Shown one piece after another: positions 1-5,459 of a DNA stretch of 8,124 nt (position 1 is the stretch's first letter; each line of letters opens with the position of its first letter). Below the pieces are notes generated by a model. That model was not told the DNA's origin. It worked only from the letters and a program-made list of their open reading frames with translations, and did no database searches. This DNA comes from an uncultured Eggerthella sp. (lineage in GTDB: Bacteria; Actinomycetota; Coriobacteriia; Coriobacteriales; Eggerthellaceae). The DNA is taken from positions 1-8,124 of the forward strand of contig URJE01000073.1 in NCBI GenBank assembly GCA_900547965.1. Reading direction: 5' to 3'. The position numbers were made by a program, and so were the translations under genes.

Positions 1-34
1 TGCGCAAGCAGGGTTCTCTTCGTTGGGTGGGAAT

Positions 35-64
35 ATGGGGGGTATATCCCCGGTCTTCCCCCAT
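35..64. repeat. Inverted repeat downstream of yqeY (possible terminator)
   Basis: ATGGGGG at 35-41 pairs with CCCCCAT at 58-64, and a nested GGGG/CCCC pair lies at 39-42/48-51. It lies 14 bp beyond the yqeY stop codon, so it may end that transcript, but no T-run follows on the minus strand. A terminator call is therefore weak. TGGGAATATGGGG on this strand resembles the reverse complement of the palindromic element found after the second fusion gene (CCCCGTATTCCCA). A diverged copy of that element in opposite orientation is possible. Confidence 0.4.
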
Positions 65-77
65 CAGACCCGCATGG

Positions 78-521
78 CTATGCCAGACGGCCCTGAAGCT
101 CTTTCGCGGCTGCCGCTTTATCAAAGTTGCCGCCTGTTTTCTGAGTAAGGGCGCCCATCACGCGGCCCATTTCCTTCTTTGTGGTTGCACCGGTTTCGGC
201 GAGCACTTCACCGATCAGGGCCGAAAGCTCTTCACCGCTGACCTGCTTGGGAAGGTACTCTTCCAGGATCTTCACCTGCTCGGTAAGCGTATCGGTGCGA
301 TCTTGGTCGTTGCCCGCCTTGATGGAACCATCAAGGGTTTCCTTCGTCTGCTTGATAGTGCGCTTCAGCATGGCGTCAACATCGGCATCGGTAATCTCGC
401 GACGCTCATTTACCTCGATATTCTTAATCTCGCCCAGAACCTGGCGAAGGATGGCCAAGCGAGCCTTGTCCTTTGCCTTCATGGCGGCCTTGATCTCATC
501 GCGCAATTCCTGATAGTTCAT
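78..521 (-). CDS. yqeY: GatB/YqeY domain-containing protein
   Basis: This 147-residue soluble protein has the usual length of stand-alone YqeY proteins. It starts MNYQELRDEIKAAMKAKD and has the family landmarks LAILRQVLGEIKN, then the ILEEYLPKQ segment near residues 86-94, and a C-terminal GRVMGALTQKTGGNFD stretch (about 119-134). The C-terminal half is related to the helical tail domain of GatB, the tRNA-dependent amidotransferase subunit. The cellular role of stand-alone YqeY is not settled; a tRNA-linked role is inferred from the family. The start is well fixed: AGGAGG (527-532) lies 5 nt upstream of the ATG, and a consensus TATAAT is about 28 nt upstream. The gene is divergent from the first fusion gene and appears monocistronic, with no rpsU neighbour in view. 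The opposite strand carries a long open frame, which is a codon-bias shadow. Confidence 0.93.
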   Translation of the reverse strand: MNYQELRDEIKAAMKAKDKARLAILRQVLGEIKNIEVNERREITDADVDAMLKRTIKQTKETLDGSIKAGNDQDRTDTLTEQVKILEEYLPKQVSGEELSALIGEVLAETGATTKKEMGRVMGALTQKTGGNFDKAAAAKELQGRLA

Positions 522-548
522 ATGTTCCTCCTAAGTTGACCGCATCCC

Positions 549-554
549 ATTATA
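549..554 (-). promoter_or_regulatory. Probable -10 box of yqeY
   Basis: On the minus strand this reads TATAAT, a perfect -10 hexamer, 27 nt upstream of the yqeY ATG. It would give a 5' leader of roughly 20 nt holding the AGGAGG site. No good -35 hexamer is seen at 16-18 bp spacing (closest TGCTGT), so the promoter call rests on the -10 and its position. Confidence 0.5.
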
Positions 555-606
555 CGCGCCGAACGAAACGGACAGCAGGAATCACCGAGCTCTTGCTTTG
601 GAGGAG

Positions 607-612
607 TACAAT
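607..612 (+). promoter_or_regulatory. Tentative -10 box of the first fusion gene
   Basis: TACAAT lies 47 nt upstream of the ATG at 660, in the 138-bp divergent intergenic region. No recognisable -35 sits at normal spacing. Offered only because a promoter for the plus-strand gene must lie in this gap. Confidence 0.25.
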
Positions 613-659
613 CACCTGACAGCGAACAAACGCAGTAACGTATCAGAGAAAGGAACCCC

Positions 660-2099
660 ATGGGCCCGGCCGATCGCTGGATCACTCTTTTCAATAAACC
701 TATTCCCAATGTCATTCTCCGTCTGGTGGTGCTGTTCGGCGGGTTTCTTTCCATGGCCATGTCTATTGCGCTGATGCGAACAACCGGTCTGGGAAACTCC
801 CCTATCTCATGTATTCCCGCAACGCTTTCCTACCTTGTGCCGCTAACTCTTGGCACTATTACCTTCATCATGAACACCTGCTTTTTGATTGTGCAGGCAA
901 TTCTGCTACGCCGTGATTTCAATCCCGTACAGCTCCTGCAAATCCCCTTCACGTTCGTGTTTGCCCTGATGATCGACCAGCTTTTGCCTTTCTGCGAAAC
1001 ACTGCCCATGCAATACTATCCTGAGCAACTAGGGTGGAACATCCTGGGTTGCTTCCTGCTTGCCTTGGGAGTGTTCCTGCAGGTCAAGGCGAGCTTTATC
1101 ACCCTGCCTGGAGAAGGCATCGTCCTTGCCATCGCAAAAGCGGCGAAAAAGCCCTTCCCCAAATGCAAGATCGTATTCGACAGCTCTATGGTTGTGGTTT
1201 CCGTGGCCATATCCTTCATAGGCCTGGGGTATCTCCAGGGCGTTCGCGAAGGAACCATCATCACCGCCCTTGCCGCAGGAACCATTGTTGCCCTTATCGG
1301 CAAACTGCTCCCCCATTTCGACCGCTTCTGCCCTGTTGAAGGTCACATCAGCTTCATCATCAACGTACCCATGAGCAACGATGAGCAGCCAAACGCCCCA
1401 GAAAACGAGGGGCAGCCACCTTTGGTTATCGCTATCGAGCGCCAATACGGCTCGGGTGGACGCGAAATCGGCACCTTGGTAGGAAAAGAACTCGGCATAC
1501 CCTCGTTCGATCACACACTCATCGACCTCACCGCGCAAGAGTCGGGATTTCCTCCCGCTTACGTCAAGCAGCACGAGCAGGAGGTTCGTCGCGGCTTGCT
1601 ATATAACCTTTACATGCAGAACTACCGCAGCGTTGGCGCTGAACCCGAGCAGATGGACGACATGTGGCTTGCGCAGGCGCGCGCTATCACCAAGCTGGCG
1701 GACGAGGGCGCCTGCGTTATCGTAGGGCGTTGCGCCGGCGCCATCTTGAGGGGCCGAAAGAATGTGCTCACCGTCTTCGTCCACGCACCGCTAGAAGATC
1801 GCATCAACCGCGTAATGGACCGCGATGGCCTCAGCTCGAAAGAAGCCAACGAGCGAATCAAAGCCATCGACCGCGAGCGCGCCGAGCACAGTCTCCGTTT
1901 TGCAAACACCGCATGGAACGCCGCCGAGACGCACCACCTGATAGTGGATTCTTCGATTCAGAGCCCGAAAGATACCGCCAAGCTCATTGCTGGCCTTGCG
2001 AAGAAAGCGTTCCCCGACGCACCTCTTTCGCCCTGCCCCGAAAACCCAGGAAGAAGAGCTAGCGAAACGCACCTTGTCTGCGCACGGGCGGCAAAGTGA
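660..2099 (+). CDS. YczE/YitT-like membrane domain fused to cytidylate kinase-like domain (paralog 1)
   Basis: A 479-residue fusion. Residues about 17-220 form a polytopic membrane domain with hydrophobic segments near 18-39, 52-83, 92-111, 124-145, 170-192 and 197-217, and the motif GLGNSPISCIPATLSYL typical of YczE/YitT-type (DUF6198-like) proteins. A hydrophilic linker (about 231-253) leads to a cytidylate kinase-like domain (about 254-455): beta strand plus P-loop IAIERQYGSGGREIG, VIVGRCAGAIL (353-363), and a basic LID-like stretch DRINRVMDRDG (380-390). The P-loop lacks the usual Walker lysine, as I recall is normal for this family. A likely role is ATP-dependent phosphorylation of a nucleotide-like substrate next to the membrane; the substrate is unknown. 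The start has AAAGGAA 4 nt upstream, and the N-terminus aligns residue for residue with paralog 2. The tail after P463 is out of the ancestral frame: one base fewer than in paralog 2 (CCAGG versus CCAAGG) bypasses a TAG at 2060-2062 and adds a repeat-derived end, ...LVCARAAK. Confidence 0.88.
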   Translation: MGPADRWITLFNKPIPNVILRLVVLFGGFLSMAMSIALMRTTGLGNSPISCIPATLSYLVPLTLGTITFIMNTCFLIVQAILLRRDFNPVQLLQIPFTFVFALMIDQLLPFCETLPMQYYPEQLGWNILGCFLLALGVFLQVKASFITLPGEGIVLAIAKAAKKPFPKCKIVFDSSMVVVSVAISFIGLGYLQGVREGTIITALAAGTIVALIGKLLPHFDRFCPVEGHISFIINVPMSNDEQPNAPENEGQPPLVIAIERQYGSGGREIGTLVGKELGIPSFDHTLIDLTAQESGFPPAYVKQHEQEVRRGLLYNLYMQNYRSVGAEPEQMDDMWLAQARAITKLADEGACVIVGRCAGAILRGRKNVLTVFVHAPLEDRINRVMDRDGLSSKEANERIKAIDRERAEHSLRFANTAWNAAETHHLIVDSSIQSPKDTAKLIAGLAKKAFPDAPLSPCPENPGRRASETHLVCARAAK

Positions 2100-2217
2100 C
2101 GTCCATGCAAAGTAGCCATTGCAGTCGAGCGGCCTTGCCTGCGCACGGGCGGCGAAAAGGACGCGCCTTGCTTCCGTGGGGCCAGATAGTTGCCTCGTCT
2201 ACGCACAGGCGGCAAAG
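2071..2217 (+). repeat. Three degenerate ~26-bp direct repeats at ~60-bp spacing
   Basis: Copies begin at 2071, 2132 and 2192, so the spacing is 61 and 60 bp. They share a CTRCGCACRGGCGGC core followed by RAAR; each of the last two differs from the first at about 4 of 26 positions. The intervening 34-35 bp are not conserved. The first copy encodes the out-of-frame tail of the upstream fusion gene. A fourth, shorter relative lies after the second fusion gene (3766-3789), at the same position relative to its stop codon. This suggests one ancestral copy that multiplied here. No cas gene, leader or exact repeat identity supports a CRISPR array. Confidence 0.7.
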
Positions 2218-2221
2218 CGGG

Positions 2222-2255
2222 AAAATGGGACCTGCCCCTATCTCCCATCACATTT
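2222..2255 (+). repeat. Palindromic element, copy A
   Basis: ATGGGA (2225-2230) pairs with TCCCAT (2243-2248) around a 12-nt loop, flanked by AAA and TTTT that could extend it with a bulge. It directly follows the last 26-bp direct repeat. It matches, in sequence and context, the element after the second fusion gene (3791-3822): both read GGAAAATGGGAYCTGYCCC. It looks like an intergenic palindromic repeat rather than a terminator. Confidence 0.6.
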
Positions 2256-2276
2256 TCTCTATGTTCGAGGACTAGC

Positions 2277-2302
2277 ATGGGACGGTAATTCATCTTTCCC
2301 AT
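2277..2302 (+). repeat. Second ATGGGA/TCCCAT hairpin before the terminator
   Basis: ATGGGA (2277-2282) pairs with TCCCAT (2297-2302) across a 14-nt loop. The arms are identical to those of the palindrome at 2225-2248, so upstream and downstream arms could pair in alternative ways just before the terminator at 2313. The loop is unrelated to copy A. The folding is inferred. Confidence 0.4.
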
Positions 2303-2312
2303 ATGCCACTGC

Positions 2313-2334
2313 GCCCACCTCTGTGGGCTTTTTT
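2313..2334 (+). terminator. Rho-independent terminator in the leader of paralog 2
   Basis: GCCCAC (2313-2318), loop CTCT and GTGGGC (2323-2328) are followed directly by six T residues (2329-2334). It would end the transcript of the upstream fusion gene. It stops only 16 nt before the GTG start of the next gene, so nearly any transcript of that gene starting upstream must pass it. That makes it a candidate attenuator. Confidence 0.8.
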
Positions 2335-2340
2335 GCGTGA

Positions 2341-2346
2341 AAGGAG
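2341..2346 (+). promoter_or_regulatory. Shine-Dalgarno fixing the GTG start of paralog 2
   Basis: AAGGAG sits 4 nt upstream of GTG at 2351. An upstream in-frame ATG at 2303 would place the terminator inside the coding region and has no Shine-Dalgarno, so this site decides the start. Confidence 0.75.
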
Positions 2347-2350
2347 ACCC

Positions 2351-3757
2351 GTGAGATTCACCCAGGCCTGGCACTCATTTTTCGACAGATCAACTCCCAA
2401 TGTCATACTCCGGCTGATCATAATGTTCGCCGGCGTCGCAATCGCCTCTGCTTCGGTGGCTCTCACACGCGCAACCGGACTCGGAACCTCGCCGGTATCG
2501 TGCTTCCCTGCCACGCTTTCGTATCTCACCCCTCTCACCATCGGCACGTGGACCTTTATCATGAACGTCGTCTTCGTGCTGATCCAAATCGCCCTGCTGC
2601 GTCGCGACTTCAACCCCGTACAGCTGCTGCAGATACCTTACGTTTTCGTATTCTCGGCGCTTATCGATGCGTTTGTGCCCCTCTGCGAGCTTATTCCCAT
2701 GGGAAACTACGCACTGCAAATCACCTGGAGCGTTATCGGCTGCTTCATGACGGCATTCGGCGTATTCCTGCAAGTAAAGGCAAGTTTCCTTACTCTGCCC
2801 GGAGAAGGCATCAATTTAGCCATATCGCGCGTTACCAAAGTCGCATTCCCTAAAGTCAAAGTTGCCTTCGACTGCACCAATGTGGTTGTCGCTGCCTCAG
2901 TTTCGCTGGCATGCTCTGGCGCTTTGTACGGCGTGCGCGAAGGCACCATCCTAGCAGCATTGGCGGTAGGCAGCATCGTGGCATTATTCAACAAGCTGTT
3001 GCCTCGGTTTGAGCGTTTTTGTCCCACACGCGGGCACATCACCCTCACTGCAGCCACCATGGCAGCCCCCGACGAAAACGCATCCCCCTCTTCCGAAGAA
3101 GGAGACAACACACCCCTTGTCATTACCATTTCCCGCCAGTTTGGCTCAGGTGGCCGCGAAATCGGACAAGCACTGGGCAGAAAGCTCAACATCCCCGTGT
3201 TCGATGAAACGCTAATCGAACTCACCGCAAAGGAAGCCGGCCTCACTTCCGCCTACGTCCGCAAACATGAGCAGGAAGTTCGCAAAGGAGTGCTGTACAA
3301 CCTCTACATGCAGAACTATCAGAGCATCGGGGTGGAGCCCAACCAACTTGACGATCTATGGCTGGCCCAAGCCCACACAATCACAAAGCTCGCAAATCAA
3401 GGGAGCTGCGTTATCGTTGGCCGCTGCGCAAACGCCATCCTGAAGGAACGCCCCTGCACCTTCAACGTATTCATCCACGCACCGCTCGTACCCCGCATCG
3501 GTCGCGTTATGAAGCGCGAGAACATCGACCATATGGAATCCGCAGCCATGATCGAGCGCATCGATGCCGAGCGAGCCGAGCACTGCAAACACTTCACCAA
3601 TACCATCTGGGGCAAAGCAGATGCCTACCACCTCTCGCTTGATTCTTCGCTCGAACCAAGCGAAGAGAACGCCAAGATCATTGCCGGCCTGGCTCGCGCA
3701 GCATTCCCCAAAGCGCCGCTTTCCCCCTGCCCGGAAAAGCCAAGGAAGAAGAATTAG
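2351..3757 (+). CDS. YczE/YitT-like membrane domain fused to cytidylate kinase-like domain (paralog 2)
   Basis: A 468-residue tandem paralog of the gene at 660-2099. With the GTG start the two proteins align without offset from residue 17 (NVILRL) to beyond residue 230. Shared blocks include ATGLGTSPVSCFPATLSYL, LLRRDFNPVQLLQIP, GVFLQVKASF and LPGEGI. The membrane domain covers about 17-220. A Ser/Glu-rich linker (about 236-253) precedes the kinase-like domain (about 255-455), with P-loop SRQFGSGGREIG (261-272), LYNLYMQNY, CVIVGRCANAIL and DAERAEH. The P-loop again has Arg where Walker A has Lys. It ends in a short basic tail, PEKPRKKN, which is probably the ancestral C-terminus. The most variable kinase part is the LID-like region, which may mean different substrates. 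Transcription must cross the terminator at 2313-2334. Function is otherwise as for paralog 1: a membrane-tethered nucleotide kinase-like enzyme of unknown substrate. Confidence 0.9.
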   Translation: MRFTQAWHSFFDRSTPNVILRLIIMFAGVAIASASVALTRATGLGTSPVSCFPATLSYLTPLTIGTWTFIMNVVFVLIQIALLRRDFNPVQLLQIPYVFVFSALIDAFVPLCELIPMGNYALQITWSVIGCFMTAFGVFLQVKASFLTLPGEGINLAISRVTKVAFPKVKVAFDCTNVVVAASVSLACSGALYGVREGTILAALAVGSIVALFNKLLPRFERFCPTRGHITLTAATMAAPDENASPSSEEGDNTPLVITISRQFGSGGREIGQALGRKLNIPVFDETLIELTAKEAGLTSAYVRKHEQEVRKGVLYNLYMQNYQSIGVEPNQLDDLWLAQAHTITKLANQGSCVIVGRCANAILKERPCTFNVFIHAPLVPRIGRVMKRENIDHMESAAMIERIDAERAEHCKHFTNTIWGKADAYHLSLDSSLEPSEENAKIIAGLARAAFPKAPLSPCPEKPRKKN

Positions 3758-3762
3758 CGAAT

Positions 3763-3822
3763 CGCGCCTCTCTCGCGCAGGTGGCGAAGTAGGAAAATGG
3801 GATCTGTCCCCGTATTCCCATT
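3763..3822 (+). repeat. Palindromic element, copy B, with preceding repeat head
   Basis: Six bases after the stop codon, a relative of the direct repeat at 2071-2217 (GCGCAGGTGGCGAAG core) is followed by AATGGGA (3796-3802) / TCCCATT (3816-3822), a 7-bp stem with a 13-nt loop. Head plus palindrome matches 2192-2248, and the TAGCGAAWCGC junction matches 2060-2070. The gene and its 3' flank therefore share ancestry with the upstream paralog. No T-run follows, so a terminator is not supported. Confidence 0.65.
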
Positions 3823-3843
3823 CCACTTCTTCCGGGCACGCAG

Positions 3844-3894
3844 GCGGTGCTTTCGCCAAGTTCGTAGAAACCGCAACATAAATAGGAGCACCGC
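3844..3894 (+). promoter_or_regulatory. Inverted repeat upstream of gltX
   Basis: GCGGTGCT (3844-3851) and AGCACCGC (3887-3894) are perfect 8-bp inverted arms separated by 35 nt. It could be an RNA leader stem or a protein-binding site, or it may be chance. No T-box signature (AGGGTGGNACCGCG) and no terminator is seen with it. Confidence 0.3.
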
Positions 3895-3923
3895 TTTGGG
3901 TCGTTTATCGGCGGCTCTTCGTT

Positions 3924-3929
3924 TATCAT
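3924..3929 (+). promoter_or_regulatory. Tentative -10 box of gltX
   Basis: TATCAT lies 34 nt upstream of the preferred ATG. It overlaps the second copy of a 9-bp direct repeat, TCGTTTATC (3901-3909 and 3919-3927), whose 18-bp period could place two protein-binding half-sites on one DNA face. No convincing -35 box is seen. Confidence 0.3.
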
Positions 3930-3962
3930 TTAGACCATACGACTTGAAAGGAAATGAGCTTG

Positions 3963-5459
3963 ATGACAGACCAGTCTAAGCCTGTTCGCGTTCGCTTCGC
4001 ACCCTCACCTACCGGCGAGCTGCACATCGGCGGAGCACGCACTGCTATCTATAACTGGGCGTTCGCCCGCGCCATGGGCGGCACCTTCATTCTTCGCATC
4101 GAGGACACCGATCCCGAGCGCTCCACCGAGGAAAACAAGCAGGTTATCCTGCGCTCTATGAAATGGCTGGGGCTGGATTGGGATGAAGGTCCCGAAGTTG
4201 GCGGCGAGTTCGGTCCCTACCTGCAAACCGAGCGCTTCGACACCTACAAGGCAGCTCTTGAAAAGTTGAAGGAAAAGGGTGCCGTATATCCCTGTTTCTG
4301 CACTCAGGAAGAAATCGCTGCAAAGCGCGCCGAAGCCGAAAAGACCGAAGGCGGCTATTCCGGCTACGACCGCACCTGTCGCGGCATTAGCCCTGAAGAA
4401 GCACAGCGCCGCATCGATGCAGGCGAACCCCACGTATGGCGCCTTAAAGTTCCCGAAAACCACGGCCCCATCGAATTCGACGATGCCGTATACGGCCATA
4501 TGTCCTTCCCTGCCGACGTCATGGATGACATGATCCTCGTTCGCACCGACGGCACGCCTACCTACAACTTCGCGGTGGTATGCGACGACGCAAACATGCA
4601 GATCAGCCATGTTGTCCGCGGCGATGATCACCTTTCTAACACCCCACGTCAGATCCTGATTTACGAAGCTTTGGGCTACGACATTCCCGTATTTGCCCAT
4701 CTTTCCATGATCCTGGGCCCCGATGGCCGCAAGCTCTCCAAACGACGCAACGCCACTTCGGTAGAACAGTACAAGGAACTGGGTTACCTGCCTGACACCC
4801 TGGTGAATTTCCTCGCGCTTCTGGGCTGGTCGCTCGACGGAGAAACCACCATCATCCCGCGCGACGTACTGTGCCGCGAGTTCAGTCTCGACCGCATCAC
4901 GCGCAAGGATGCCATCCTCGACGAAGCCAAGCTCGACTGGATGAACGGCGAGTACATCAAGAACATGGGCGCTGCTGCATGGGTTGACGCCACCGCACCC
5001 TTCCTGGTTGCCGCCGGCCTTACCACCGAAGAAGAGGTCGCTGCCAAGCATGATTGGTTCGAAAAGCTCTATCCCCTCGTTGCCGAGCGCATGAAGCGCT
5101 TCACCGAAGCCCCCGAAAAGCTGGCATTCATCTTCGATGGCCCCAAGGTTACGCTCGACGAAAAATCGGTTAAGAAGAATCTGCTGAAAGAAGGCTGCCG
5201 TGCCGACGAGGTTCTTGCGGAAGTGCGCGCCATCCTGGCTGACGAATCCATCGAGTGGGCATGCGATCCGCTGCAGGATGCCTGCCGCGAACTCACCGAA
5301 AAGCTCGATCTGAAGGCAAAGCTGGTATTCCAGCCCATCCGCGTTGCCGTTACCGGCTCCCAGGTTTCCCCTCCGCTGTTCGAATCTATCGAACTGATGG
5401 ATCGCGCCGATGTGGTTGCCCGCCTCGACTACACCATCAACGAGGTATTTGGTGCCTAA
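3963..5459 (+). CDS. gltX: Glutamyl-tRNA synthetase
   Basis: A class I aminoacyl-tRNA synthetase that charges tRNA-Glu using ATP, in the cytoplasm. With ATG 3963 it has 498 residues, a normal length. The Rossmann N-terminus holds FAPSPTGELHIGG with the HIGH-type motif HIGG at 21-24, and LRIEDTDPERS follows. A putative zinc-binding region has CFC (111-113) and YDRTCR (Cys139). The KMSKS-type loop is KLSKR (257-261), and the helical anticodon-binding region fills about 330-498. In actinobacteria this enzyme is often non-discriminating and works with GatCAB to make Gln-tRNA; this cannot be decided here. Start choice: ATG 3954 would add MSL, but the AAAGGA at 3947-3952 would then lie only 1 nt away, so ATG 3963 (10 nt away) or TTG 3960 is more plausible. 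The last 8 nt overlap the Fe-S gene, which implies coupled translation. Confidence 0.97.
   Translation: MTDQSKPVRVRFAPSPTGELHIGGARTAIYNWAFARAMGGTFILRIEDTDPERSTEENKQVILRSMKWLGLDWDEGPEVGGEFGPYLQTERFDTYKAALEKLKEKGAVYPCFCTQEEIAAKRAEAEKTEGGYSGYDRTCRGISPEEAQRRIDAGEPHVWRLKVPENHGPIEFDDAVYGHMSFPADVMDDMILVRTDGTPTYNFAVVCDDANMQISHVVRGDDHLSNTPRQILIYEALGYDIPVFAHLSMILGPDGRKLSKRRNATSVEQYKELGYLPDTLVNFLALLGWSLDGETTIIPRDVLCREFSLDRITRKDAILDEAKLDWMNGEYIKNMGAAAWVDATAPFLVAAGLTTEEEVAAKHDWFEKLYPLVAERMKRFTEAPEKLAFIFDGPKVTLDEKSVKKNLLKEGCRADEVLAEVRAILADESIEWACDPLQDACRELTEKLDLKAKLVFQPIRVAVTGSQVSPPLFESIELMDRADVVARLDYTINEVFGA
5442..5446 (+). promoter_or_regulatory. Shine-Dalgarno inside gltX fixing the Fe-S gene start
   Basis: GAGGT within the last codons of gltX lies 5 nt before GTG 5452. 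It favours that start, with GTGCCTAA overlapping the gltX stop, over the in-frame ATGs at 5410 (deep inside gltX) and 5524 (no Shine-Dalgarno, buried in a hairpin arm). Confidence 0.6.

Noticed and set aside
27..539. 170-codon plus-strand frame over yqeY
   Set aside because: Antisense shadow of a well-supported gene that has its own Shine-Dalgarno and -10 box.
2071..2217. CRISPR array (three repeats, 34-35-bp spacers)
   Set aside because: Repeats differ at about 4 of 26 positions, the first is within a coding frame, and no cas genes or leader are seen; a fourth relative sits alone after paralog 2.
2119..2340. 73-codon frame ending 10 nt before paralog 2, as a leader peptide
   Set aside because: It needs a TTG start without Shine-Dalgarno and runs through repeats and the terminator stem; its length reflects repeat composition.
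2303..2350. Extended start of paralog 2 at ATG 2303
   Set aside because: It would translate the terminator hairpin and T-run, has no ribosome-binding site, and breaks the zero-offset alignment with paralog 1.
3844..3900. T-box riboswitch upstream of gltX
   Set aside because: AGGAGCACCGC only faintly resembles the T-box core; there is no AGGGTGGNACCGCG match, specifier stem or terminator.
5410..5451. ATG 5410 as the start of the Fe-S gene
   Set aside because: It lies 50 nt inside gltX; GTG 5452 has a GAGGT site at good spacing and a typical short stop/start overlap.
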